Below are positions 38,601 to 46,537 of a stretch of DNA of 64,000 nt, piece after piece; positions within the stretch are counted from its first letter, which is position 1, and each line of letters begins with the position of its first letter. The stretch lies in assembly GCA_001642415.1 (NCBI GenBank), contig LTDK01000135.1:78730-142729 (forward strand). Direction: 5' to 3'. The stretch comes from Nematocida ironsii. Its lineage: Eukaryota > Microsporidia. The translations under genes were made by a program, and so were the position numbers. The notes under the pieces were generated by a model. It ran no database searches, was not told the DNA's origin, and saw nothing but the letters and a program-made list of their open reading frames with translations.

Positions 38601-41600
38601 AAATGCAGAAGCCCTGGAATAACTGACTCAACATTCTTTTTCTGCCCTATTGTATTAACAATTGGCACTAGCCACGTCTGTAGCAGTTCTCTTTCTGGTT
38701 CCCTTCCTAGAATGTACATCTGTCGTAGTCCATCCCGGCATACTTCGCATATTTCTTCTTCTTTCGAGAATAATCCCTTGATTAGCATTTGCGATATTTT
38801 CATTAACAGATGTATCGAATTAAAATCTGGCGAATTTGCTGCCGCCACAAACAACTGCACTGCTGCTTTTTTCAACTCAATTGTTCCATTTGGTGATGCA
38901 ATAATTCTGAACGCCTCTCCAATAAACCTTTCCATCCGGTCGTCTATAGTCATAAGAGGAGGCCTCAGGCCAAACAAATATCTCATTATTTCCATGTTTC
39001 CTATTTGCACCCCATCTGGCAAGGCTCTCAGCGGCTTGCTAAGAACTTGTGCAAGAATCTTTTCTTTTATTGGATGCAAGAATGCAGAAGCATCGGATCC
39101 AAATAGCTCTGCGCTGTAGTTCAAACACTCTCTAGCAACACTGCGAACCCTTTCTAGCGGATGACTCAGCTCCTGTGCAAATGTAAATATTAGCTGCATA
39201 AAGTATTCTGACTTGGTCGGTTCTGCCTCAACAGCTGGATCATGCGTGGTTCTGCATATATGGAATATTCCCTCCCTCACACTTTCCACAGTATTATATC
39301 TGATTGAAGAAAGAGAGAAGAATAGAGCCTTTACTATCCGGATTTCTTGATACAAAAGCCAATTAACACCTATTTCCAGTGATTGTGTCATAAACAAAAT
39401 CCCCTGAATACCACATATTTTCTCTTCGTCGCTATGCGCATAGCAGGCCGAGCAGAATGAGTGCAGTATATTATAGAAAAGAGTCATTTGTGAGGTCTTT
39501 TCTCGTGTACCACATATTTTAAGAGAAATGTTATGCATCGTTGCTAGCACTGTTTGAGCCACTCCCTCGGTACTGGGATGGCCAAATGCATGCGTCAATG
39601 CAGATATTAGATGAAACACATCTACCCGCGCCCGCTTCTGGAACTCTTCAAAGTATATAAGCTCAAGTGACTTGAAAATCGACACAAACGAATAAAGAGC
39701 TATTAGCAGTTTCTTTGCCTCCACCGCGTTCGCCGATGCCTGTCCAGCTATGCCGCCGTCGCCATCTACGTCTTCAGTTGCTGCGCACGCCTGTTCTCCG
39801 CCCGGCAGCGTTCCAACATTGTATATATCAGTAACTGTTGCTATTGTGTTTTGTATCGGGGCGCTCTGTTTTTCTCTAGGATCTGCTGCACACTTGAACA
39901 GCGCGCTTATTAGCTCGCATGGTATAGTAATAACCTCCTGCTCTGCAACCCACTCCTCATCTGCTGGATTAAAGGTGCCCGACCTTACCTTGCTGTGTAG
40001 CTCCTTAAAGTCTGCATTTTTAATTACCTCTATTTCCCTGCTCCACACCCTTAGAATAGTGTCAGAAAGCTCGTCCCACTTAAGAAACATGTAAAAGTAG
40101 TGTCCCACAAGCACAAGTGCCTGCTCCTGACTACCCGGTGTCTCGCCAGAAAGAATCTTTGCCGCTTTCATAAGTATTTCTGAAACTCCTATTTGTATCC
40201 TGTCTGTTTTCCCCGGAATTATAACAGTCAGTGATGACTTTTTCTCATCTTTACCCGATGCTGTCACATTAAAAGACGCGCTTGCCTTTCCAGACAGCTT
40301 TCCAAGCAGCTTAATCGCCATCACCGAACTCTCCTCCTCCTGTACAAGATTTACTAAAGTAGTAAAGATATTATCAATCTCATCTCCTAAATAGGACATC
40401 AAAAACTCTGAGTTCAAGTTGTCCACGCACATTTCAAGAATCTCCATCGCAAGCACAGACAGTTGGTTTTTTAGACACAGCGCCCGAACAAGCACCTTTG
40501 ACATCTGTCCTAAAAATGGAAGAAGGCCAGATATCTTCACCGGAATGGTCAAAATTAGCTCTACTGGCTCAACTCGATTTGGATGGTGCCTGATTATTTC
40601 CTCTATCTTTACAAAGAATCCAGGAAGAGCCAGTGCCATCTCTTTATGCAGATTATCTAGCTTTTCCTTTCCTGCCGCCTTAAATAAATCCTTCACTATT
40701 TCTAGTGTGTACAGCAGCCGCTCCTCTGAAACTAGACACTTCCTAAAGATTTCTAACAAGTTGCTAGCTACCACGCTCTCTATCTCCACAGTGTGCACTG
40801 CAAATGATGTAAATATTTCTCTAAACCCAAGAATAATAAATTCCTTGTCTTTCTCATTGTGCACTATTTTTAGCAGCTCTCGAATGATTATCTCTGAAAA
40901 CTTCCTCGCAACACCCGCATATGCTAAAAACTGCCTCCAAATAATAAACATATCCTTGTTCTTCTTTGTGCTGTTGAAAAGTATTTCCACATTATCTAGA
41001 AGCACCTTCTCAAACAGCGCTGCGTCCAGATAAAAGAAAATTAGCAGAAATTCGCACACAATGATAATATCTGATTTTTTCTCTAGGTCAAAATGGTTGA
41101 ATGGCGTAAATGCAATCCCTAGATTATTTGACAGCTCCTGCACTTCATATGGGCTGAAGCACTTTAAGGAAAACACAATTGAGTTTGAAGGAATGTTCTG
41201 GAACAGAGAAAAGTAATGCATTGTGTTTTTCATTCCTCGTATTATTGAGCGCAGCACATTCTTTGTTTCCTCAGTCACCTTCAACTTGCTATAATGCCTA
41301 AATGCTGTAACAAACGCACTGTAATTCATCCGTATAAAGAATCCCTTCTCCGCTATGCTTATGTTGTCACTAATAGTTGTATCATTTATCTGCACTAATA
41401 CATTCGCACACAACTTGTTCAGTGTGTGGTCTGTTGACTCGCACATAATCTTCGCAGCCTCTCTGCACACTTTTAATGAAAGGTGCCTATGTGTAATATC
41501 CCTGAACATAATCAAAAACTCTGTAGACAGTGTAAGGCCCAATAGCTTAAGCACTGGGTTCTTTGGCCGTAGCAGTATCCCATCCTTAAGAATTATTTCT

Positions 41601-42424
41601 GAATACGACGCAAAAATACGCTTCTTCTCCGTCTTCAGAATACTTAAGTGATGATATATGTCTTTCTTAATAGTCACCGCATCATCTGGACAGTACCCCA
41701 ATAAGAATATGCTTAGTTCTGGAATAAAAGAAGATAGTGCTACTATTTCCGGCGGATTGTCCTTAAGAACACTCATAAAAAGTGAAATTATTTGCGTAAG
41801 AGTCGTAATGCACTGTAACTTTATGTTTTCGTTAATAAGATATAAATTGATAGAATCCGTCCGTTGAATGAAAAACAAAACAAAAGACGAAAGAGCCTTT
41901 GCTAACGGCAAAAAGTTCTTTATAAACTCCTCTCGTGCTATCTGTGTTAAAAATAAAAGCAGAATAATCGGCTCGCTGCTCAATAAAAGTGCCCTTCTCG
42001 TTTCATTCTCATTCTCTGACGAGTGCAGGTCATTCGTCAGATTCATAAAAAATCCTGTAATTGCTGATAGAATCTTTATATGCTGCTGTACCGTTGGCTT
42101 TGTCTTCTTAGTGACCTCAATCAAACACCTGACAGCAAGTGATATGTTGGTCAGTGCTTCCTTTTCTACTATATCTATTAGCCTATCTATCAGTTCAGAC
42201 GGAATACTGCTGTTTATTCTGATTCTTATAAGAACAGACATAGTCTTCTTCTTATCTTCCTTTGTCCCTGCTAGACCCTCTATAAGTAAGGGAATTATCT
42301 TATTGGTCACTACATTGGCGTCCTGTACGTACTGAAAGAAGTACTCGGTCGCTCTCCAGTTGTATAATATATCAATTCTATCTGATAGCAATAAATCCTT
42401 GTTGTGTATCTCTTCTATCTTCAT
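32693..42424 (-). CDS. TRA1: TRA1/TRRAP-type PIKK pseudokinase
   Basis: 3243 residues, by far the largest gene (yeast Tra1 has 3744). Most of it is helical HEAT-type repeat. TPR-like FAT repeats are clear around LEDAAKVYAQAVQVHPTNAK and WYRWGLLSSKTNRANAVNAF. A PI3-kinase-like domain follows, and the protein ends MDPQWHPWM, the FATC ending expected of Tra1. The kinase is dead: where active PIKKs read GDRHPxN and DFG, this protein reads GSRMPSR and DFY (about 33075-33125), as known for Tra1/TRRAP. Tra1 is the activator-binding scaffold of the SAGA and NuA4 histone acetyltransferase complexes. No frame break occurs over 9.7 kb. A shortened HEAT region explains the smaller size. Confidence 0.95.
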   Translation of the reverse strand: MKIEEIHNKDLLLSDRIDILYNWRATEYFFQYVQDANVVTNKIIPLLIEGLAGTKEDKKKTMSVLIRIRINSSIPSELIDRLIDIVEKEALTNISLAVRCLIEVTKKTKPTVQQHIKILSAITGFFMNLTNDLHSSENENETRRALLLSSEPIILLLFLTQIAREEFIKNFLPLAKALSSFVLFFIQRTDSINLYLINENIKLQCITTLTQIISLFMSVLKDNPPEIVALSSFIPELSIFLLGYCPDDAVTIKKDIYHHLSILKTEKKRIFASYSEIILKDGILLRPKNPVLKLLGLTLSTEFLIMFRDITHRHLSLKVCREAAKIMCESTDHTLNKLCANVLVQINDTTISDNISIAEKGFFIRMNYSAFVTAFRHYSKLKVTEETKNVLRSIIRGMKNTMHYFSLFQNIPSNSIVFSLKCFSPYEVQELSNNLGIAFTPFNHFDLEKKSDIIIVCEFLLIFFYLDAALFEKVLLDNVEILFNSTKKNKDMFIIWRQFLAYAGVARKFSEIIIRELLKIVHNEKDKEFIILGFREIFTSFAVHTVEIESVVASNLLEIFRKCLVSEERLLYTLEIVKDLFKAAGKEKLDNLHKEMALALPGFFVKIEEIIRHHPNRVEPVELILTIPVKISGLLPFLGQMSKVLVRALCLKNQLSVLAMEILEMCVDNLNSEFLMSYLGDEIDNIFTTLVNLVQEEESSVMAIKLLGKLSGKASASFNVTASGKDEKKSSLTVIIPGKTDRIQIGVSEILMKAAKILSGETPGSQEQALVLVGHYFYMFLKWDELSDTILRVWSREIEVIKNADFKELHSKVRSGTFNPADEEWVAEQEVITIPCELISALFKCAADPREKQSAPIQNTIATVTDIYNVGTLPGGEQACAATEDVDGDGGIAGQASANAVEAKKLLIALYSFVSIFKSLELIYFEEFQKRARVDVFHLISALTHAFGHPSTEGVAQTVLATMHNISLKICGTREKTSQMTLFYNILHSFCSACYAHSDEEKICGIQGILFMTQSLEIGVNWLLYQEIRIVKALFFSLSSIRYNTVESVREGIFHICRTTHDPAVEAEPTKSEYFMQLIFTFAQELSHPLERVRSVARECLNYSAELFGSDASAFLHPIKEKILAQVLSKPLRALPDGVQIGNMEIMRYLFGLRPPLMTIDDRMERFIGEAFRIIASPNGTIELKKAAVQLFVAAANSPDFNSIHLLMKISQMLIKGLFSKEEEICEVCRDGLRQMYILGREPERELLQTWLVPIVNTIGQKKNVESVIPGLLHLQSLDRELFKTGLASSLLEILTQQGPGLSLSEEIVDMIYEIFAKTPHLPEGEFLTRSILTYVHHFKTTPPKMKRKGISEYLSNRPMAASFLFRLANDDDTAYYILRRHLLEISAGSVLRMNNLSVGSQHSGTLSGGHYRSNHSMIVSAQSTWRQYVLSDAAGEAFTLDSIDRMVDIWRETTGDAEFERIVRKWSFKSVEGFIRYYTVEELRTSPIKRPQEDSELVLALFMDSLNNEIILKIDPKVQKRILLTVEPLIADKSILCVDGMPPWRIEVAMMLIKDGPTSLLQQNKPAYSNVRPPGRASARSAMRSAKNSRGNSPSLGEGMGSPRESADRYRIAEYLTQVLELEALEPVDAIRITAFLVEFDPRPNTDAFLPLITAHPEYAEHAIKGIVALLKRYGVEPFIESISSALEDDTLYRTHLYIFLPAIVKVPELFTGSGIEAVVCTMIQRLFTSGSARIALLLLQASIVWYKEGAICDGVALILTSSYVLYYIHNKSGEIVEGISALPFYDRPILIAADRIHPQSVATLYTEIGKSSKSLAVSLRGAVNACLVEEGMGALEQIIPVAAKVDKECVSEIFQGLIAKGIFPKLAIMCAELLNGEEPAEKAMHMLEESLKDGTSTLSDTLPAGLKLALKYPTTEILTVLAQILSKYPEVFRYSETAEGVVNIVQSPNVPSSLKQSVLLAMESEEYQEIRLGLVHTAYIDPQMHREDIVSGLQPLFVKGLSCSSDRIRSDFFKVFDQGVSSIPEERLLYLSTFEWDLFEKGAWLPAFCRMVLGMFDVVSLQTVAFWDLNGLEFAEPYSMLSKEEDIRNMPEEITGHAAFGSLPALFQEFKKYKASKKSVMSCILSLLHDNELAASQIIKSLLPGIIEYLPERIKSSLHARIEDMLVRLGKLGVPRISETAECMVIGISTLCQSASNYAPICAVESKSESECLHGFTEEQNENEKKKSCEACRILEVSQYTGAWSAAAHVLQDKLETAAIYNAIEEKDYFLAQLRISAFYPETVQALLLQQIGDIKSAQAAYEDIQTKAQSGVLLYNESEYKIWEEQWIDCAEHMQQWDLLSEIGVATKNPSLTAKAKWHSLDFSIESDRTAFKGLLDGIPLIDKTFYYLFIIGEKTQETEQSLYRIVTSTIEEIGKYPRLSPRQLRAVERFQIVVEMNESWQINGSDDLRRDLTGILQAWKERVPFEWASVSFWSMLVRWRTHVFSSIWNGRTKEKTLQYRGYHETAHILNLFSKTLRKHQILPAALSNLDSIYTLPNIEISDAYMKLEEHAKCYLQMKEYAAGLDLLGMTNLNYFTPAQKSGVFLLRGTLLEEKGALEDAAKVYAQAVQVHPTNAKVWYRWGLLSSKTNRANAVNAFMQAIAISPGALARKAVVEIVSLMDLEPANKEIEKIFDTAAAEIDVWCFVPFVIQIVSILAGSGSLMAASVLSRVAHIYPQAVYFPIRNALEEERRSGVKEGPISDLWTFLKTGFTLMCINIEGIVESFTMRLRASAEEEFYRLITALLSESLQQLFGKEPKENGSLLIAIQKISEMIGMSSLAQKYKSSFDEDFSCFLKESVSSQSIFELSQKLLVWKKSMERLLLSHPKSISIENISRRLVDFDQRNDDIEVFGQYVDISDRAPQMVKISRFEPDIYIKRRGGMSLREITIRGNNGRVYPISLQMPSGKTARREERFIQALSLFNASITKTVEIKKRRGCIPIKKIVSLNNQTKIFIEAEPMQSLNDILYKHMGAENVFQMIFQCRQDLHGMDNPGPLVETDALDPEKRVKMFLKACGTMGDDLIYNHFMNSFNLQSDFFYFRKSVSISYSIHCFLSYVFSIGSRMPSRVFIGESTGKVYSTDFYPSFCDKASFEEVPFRLTPNIQRIIGRAGLEGPFFTTMYHMAKVFSKKTYLLRYMDVLAREEESLEHAENSMRIVRHKVHELLRMDEGPSMSIIKLIGNATSPERLSMMDPQWHPWM

Positions 42425-42587
42425 TCTTCTTACTATTTAAAAATTTAAAAATAAAATATAAATACATAATTGCCTCCAATGCCTTTTAGTCACTTGATTA
42501 ATGATAAAACAAATTTTATTTTAATTCTTGTTTTATGCAAGTTTAATTCTAGGTCTATTTATAAGTTAGTCTAATTTATATACGTGT

Positions 42588-42839
42588 TTATTTTGTTTTT
42601 CGTTTTTGGAGGATTTCTTGCATGGAAAGATGCTTCTTTTTGCAGTGAACTGTCTTTATTGCTGAACCTTTAATATAGCACTCTTCTATTTCTTCTGATG
42701 CATTTTTTACTGCATTTTTCATGTGGATATTCATCCATAGGTCGCATTTATAAAGTGTTCCTGTGTAAACACTGCCGCTTTTCATTTCTATTTTTACTTC
42801 ATGCCCTCTTGCTATTCTTATGACTGTCAGTGGATACAT
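42588..42839 (-). CDS. LSM4: U6/mRNA-decay Sm-like protein LSM4
   Basis: 83 residues with the two-part Sm fold. Sm1 has PLTVIRIARGHEVKIEMKSG and GTLYKCDLWMNIHMKNA, where the D-WMNI phrase is diagnostic of Lsm4. Sm2 has EECYIKGSAIKTVHC, matching ECYIRGSTIKYL of Lsm4. Lsm4 is a subunit of both the cytoplasmic Lsm1-7 ring (mRNA decapping) and the nuclear Lsm2-8 ring (U6 snRNA). The Gly/Asn-rich tail of yeast Lsm4 is replaced by a short basic helix. As no intron is seen in the window, the decay role may be the main one in this organism; that is inference. Confidence 0.92.
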   Translation of the reverse strand: MYPLTVIRIARGHEVKIEMKSGSVYTGTLYKCDLWMNIHMKNAVKNASEEIEECYIKGSAIKTVHCKKKHLSMQEILQKRKTK

Positions 42840-43897
42840 AAAAATATTCTTAAATAGTTTTATATTTATTCTGTACTATGTATTAAATAAAAGTGTGGGT
42901 TAATTGTATCTTGAATAGTATTTATAAATAATTGAATAACTATGGCTATATGTATTTATTTATGCACTAGTTCTTGTTAGTTTGTTTTGTCTGATGCAAG
43001 TATTATTTGTTAGATATTTCGGGTTGTATGCTACAAAATATAATTGAAAATATAATTTTTAGTTGTTTGGATATATTACAAAATATAATGGATTGCTTAT
43101 TAAATATATGAAATGGCATTGTTTATACAATATACTGTTAAATTAGTAATAAAACAAAATAGTTTATTAAACTTAAATTTTCTATAGGTTATTCCTGCTT
43201 GGTATGTTTAATGATTGACATTTTATCTGGTTATTTCTACTATTTTCAAACCAAACGCGTATCCATAAGGATATTTAAATATTTTTAATATGGACATGTT
43301 TGATTTTAAATTAGTAGAAATAACCAGATAAAAGCAGTAAATACACAAATCACATAAAACACATGAAGATATTTATAACAGTCTGCATTCTCACAAGACC
43401 ATGTATTTATTGATTAATTATCATATAAACCACAAATTATAAATTGAGTTACAATACACCATGACCAGAAATATTACTATAATAAACAACAACAGAAAAT
43501 CACATAATTTATATTTCTAGGTTAAATATGATTTGTCTTATAAAACACTCTTCTTATAACTTTATGTACTGGCATGAATAAGCAGTATATTATTAGTATG
43601 TAATTGCAATGATTTAGTATATATGTATATAGTCTTAATATTTATTTAAATTTTAGAATATTTCTTGCTATAATAATATTTTATTTTTATGCTTATATTC
43701 TTATTATAAAATATTCCAGCATATAAGAATTTCTAAATATTTTAAGTTTATTGTAAAGAATAAATAATTATAAACTTTAATAAATATATACGCTTTTTAT
43801 TAATAGACTATAAATCAATCTAAATAATAAAACCAAGTATTCAGACGCATTCCTATTCCTTATTATTAAACGATAAAATCAATTTATCATTTAATAA
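42840..43897. other. gene-free AT-rich interval with inverted repeat
   Basis: About 1.06 kb with no supported gene. It holds a motif copy (ATTTCGGGTTGTAT, 43016-43029) and a perfect long inverted repeat (43221-43333, listed separately). The remainder is extremely AT-rich. Confidence 0.6.
43221..43333. mobile_element. MITE-like inverted-repeat element, 113 bp
   Basis: The 22 bases at 43221-43242 are repeated as an exact reverse complement at 43312-43333. Inside these arms pairing continues imperfectly (the CAAACCAAACGCGTATCCAT side against ATGGACATGTTTGATTTTAA), so the whole unit could fold as one long hairpin. No coding frame inside. Symmetry stops at the outer ends. I see no clear target-site duplication, so a miniature transposable element is likely but not proven; a long hairpin with another role is the alternative. 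Confidence 0.5.
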
Positions 43898-45376
43898 TTA
43901 AAAGGAAATACTTTCTCCTGGGTTTACTACCACAAATTTGTCTTCTCCTATGTTAAGGTCAGATCTGTTATTTATAAGGTCTTGTCTTGGCTGTAAGAAA
44001 TCCTCAGATGAACCCATATCATATGTTCCCCAGTGAATGGCCATGGACTTCTTTGCACCTATTGAATCATGAATAACAAGTGCCTCCTTAGGAGAAATAT
44101 GCTGAGGGTGCATGAAATTGCTTGGTTCATAACAACCTATGGGGATTAGACCCATATCAATATTAAACCACTTTCCTATTTTAATGAACTCTTTTCTGCA
44201 CATTCCTGTATCACCAGCGAAAAACGCAGACTTATTTTTTAATTTCTTTTCATTTGATGATACGCTTGTAACCCATCCACACCATAGATCTTTAAATGGA
44301 TCGAATGCTGTACGACCACTCCAATGCTGTGATGGTACACATGTGACCGCAAGTGTGCTTATATTTCCATCCGCCTGTTTGTAATCTTTTTTCACACACT
44401 CTCCCCAGTTCATACTAACTATATTCTTAACCTTGTGGCCTTTAAGCAGTCTGTCAATTCCTTTAGGAACATACCACACTGCATTCGGTGATTTTTTGTT
44501 AATACCTTCAATTGCCTTAGAATCGAAGTGGTCATAGTGCGTGTGAGAAATAACAACAGCATGCATTTCAGGAAGATCTTCTACTTTGCATGGAGGATCA
44601 ACATGTCTCAAAAAAGCTTTCATTCTTACCGGCATAGGCGATGCAGTAGGAGAAAAGACTGGGTCTGTAATAATGTTTACTCCATAAATGCTTACTAATG
44701 CACAAGCATGCCCCAGCCATGTTACCTCTGCGGTTTTTTCTACTTGTTTGGTATATTTCTCTAAGTCTGATATAAAGGCTGGTGTCTTTATTGGCACCTC
44801 TGTTTTAAGCTCCTCCTTTGTTGGAAAGACCACTTTCCTGCCGGTAATTTTATTCCACTGCCACTTAATAAGCTCTATAGGATTAATAAATTTTGGTGCC
44901 CATGTGTCAAAGCTCTTAGGATTACCGTATATAAATTTGCCAACAACAGGCCTTTCAAACGTCTTCTCAAAATTAGAAATCTCTTTCTTCTTTTCTTCTA
45001 TTTTTGCTTTAATATCACTTAAGTCTTTTTTAACATTAATTTTATCACAAAGTATAACTTTTTTGGTAAGAATGGAGTCTGACTCAGTATAAACGTAGAT
45101 TTTTTCACTTAAAAACCACCAAGTTGCTTTTTTTGGATAAAAAAATGCATATTTCCACTTAAGACCATTTGATGTGAAATATTCTTTTGTATATGCTAAA
45201 TTTTTATATTCATTCTGTTCTATTTTCTCAATTTCAGACTCAAACTCTGATACACTTAACCCATGCACATTTTTTGCTTGATTGTTGGCTTTATCAAAAT
45301 TATCTTCTCCTCTGATTATCAATAAAGACACTACCATCACTATAATAGCTATTTGTACGCGCTTCATTTTTCTCAT
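43898..45376 (-). CDS. NAPE-PLD-like metallo-beta-lactamase phosphodiesterase with signal peptide
   Basis: 492 residues. The N-terminus (RKMKRVQIAIIVMVVSLLIIRG) is a signal peptide or anchor, then an unassigned charged region (about 25-210). The C-terminal enzyme domain carries TWLGHACALV, TDPVFSPTASP, the zinc motif SHTHYDHFD (H278, H280, D282, H283), PSQHWSGR, AGDTG, IPIGCYEP, HPQHISPKEA and AIHWGTYD. Each has an exact counterpart in animal NAPE-PLD (H185, H187, D189, H190, H253, D284, H343), so it should be active. NAPE-PLD releases N-acylethanolamines from N-acyl-phosphatidylethanolamine. Fungal relatives are mitochondrial; here the signal sequence suggests the secretory pathway or export. 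Substrate is inferred from family only. Confidence 0.88.
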   Translation of the reverse strand: MRKMKRVQIAIIVMVVSLLIIRGEDNFDKANNQAKNVHGLSVSEFESEIEKIEQNEYKNLAYTKEYFTSNGLKWKYAFFYPKKATWWFLSEKIYVYTESDSILTKKVILCDKINVKKDLSDIKAKIEEKKKEISNFEKTFERPVVGKFIYGNPKSFDTWAPKFINPIELIKWQWNKITGRKVVFPTKEELKTEVPIKTPAFISDLEKYTKQVEKTAEVTWLGHACALVSIYGVNIITDPVFSPTASPMPVRMKAFLRHVDPPCKVEDLPEMHAVVISHTHYDHFDSKAIEGINKKSPNAVWYVPKGIDRLLKGHKVKNIVSMNWGECVKKDYKQADGNISTLAVTCVPSQHWSGRTAFDPFKDLWCGWVTSVSSNEKKLKNKSAFFAGDTGMCRKEFIKIGKWFNIDMGLIPIGCYEPSNFMHPQHISPKEALVIHDSIGAKKSMAIHWGTYDMGSSEDFLQPRQDLINNRSDLNIGEDKFVVVNPGESISF

Positions 45377-46537
45377 TAATATTAAAAAACTTTAATCATT
45401 TATTTATAATTTTTTAACTTTATTGGTTAGTTTTAATGGGGGTAATTTGACTAATCATAAGACCATGCCACTTGACCAATGTTATATAAACAAGATATCT
45501 TGCTTTTTTGGTAAAATGTAATTCATCTAATATATCAAAATAAATATCTTACATTAAAAATAACATAATCATTAAAAAGTGCAAATTTATTTATTAGAGC
45601 CAATAATACTCAAGCTATGTAGTATTCTTAAGCAAAAGTAATAACTGAATCAAAGTAGATGAACCTCTTTATTTTATAAACATTTATTGGCATACGACAT
45701 AATGTGTGTCTAATCTGACATTCGGCAACAGATGCGTACTCACTCCCTATGCATCATAGACTGCTTCTCTCTTCCCTCTAAGCGGCCATAATAATTGAAT
45801 ATTATTGGCTACTGAATGAAATAATTAATAGTTTTGCCACTAAAGTATATAAATCTTATGAATTAAAATAAAATTTATTTTAAGCTTTCTACATCATTGG
45901 TGGCAATTTTTATAGAAAAATTAATTCTATTATAATAAAAAGTGATCACATTTGCATTTAAATAAAAATATATAGTGTAAGACATAAATAATATTTACTT
46001 TTAATAAAAAATGCATAATATACGCTCTTAAGAGCATGAAAACCTATCAAATTTTAATTACACCCATAATTGTATAAGAAAAAGGAAATAACAATCAATA
46101 ATAAATAAACTACTTTTTATTATTAAAATTATTAGTATACAAGTAAATAAACTATTGCTAATAAGTTAAGTTATAACAAAATTGTATTAATCCAATGCTA
46201 TTATAAGTAACCTTCTAATACCATCTATTGTACCTATTATATGCGTATATCTTCCTATGCCAACAATAAAGTTCCATAATTTTAAAATAAACTTTAAAAA
46301 CTTATATTCTACTATTAAATCGAAACTACTTCACATAATAGAGCACACCCATGGCTTGAATTGCATAAAAACAAATAAACAATAAGTTTTATTATGATCT
46401 GCCTTCTATAAAATCAAATCACACCATAAATACTTATATTAACTGGTTTAACTTAGTAAATATCCTTAGAATAATTAGTAATTAAATAAATTACATTATT
46501 TACTAAAGTATACTAATACTTATTAGGACTTTTATAT
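45377..46537. other. gene-free AT-rich interval
   Basis: About 1.16 kb with no supported gene. A GC-richer island (45721-45787) includes a tiny perfect hairpin CTATG-CAT-CATAG and may be part of an RNA or a decayed gene. Otherwise strongly AT-rich. Confidence 0.5.

Noticed and set aside
32682..42335. Many long frames on the plus strand opposite TRA1, up to 213 codons
   Set aside because: They are rich in Ser, Cys and Ile and mirror TRA1 codons; none has a recognisable domain. TRA1 explains the region.
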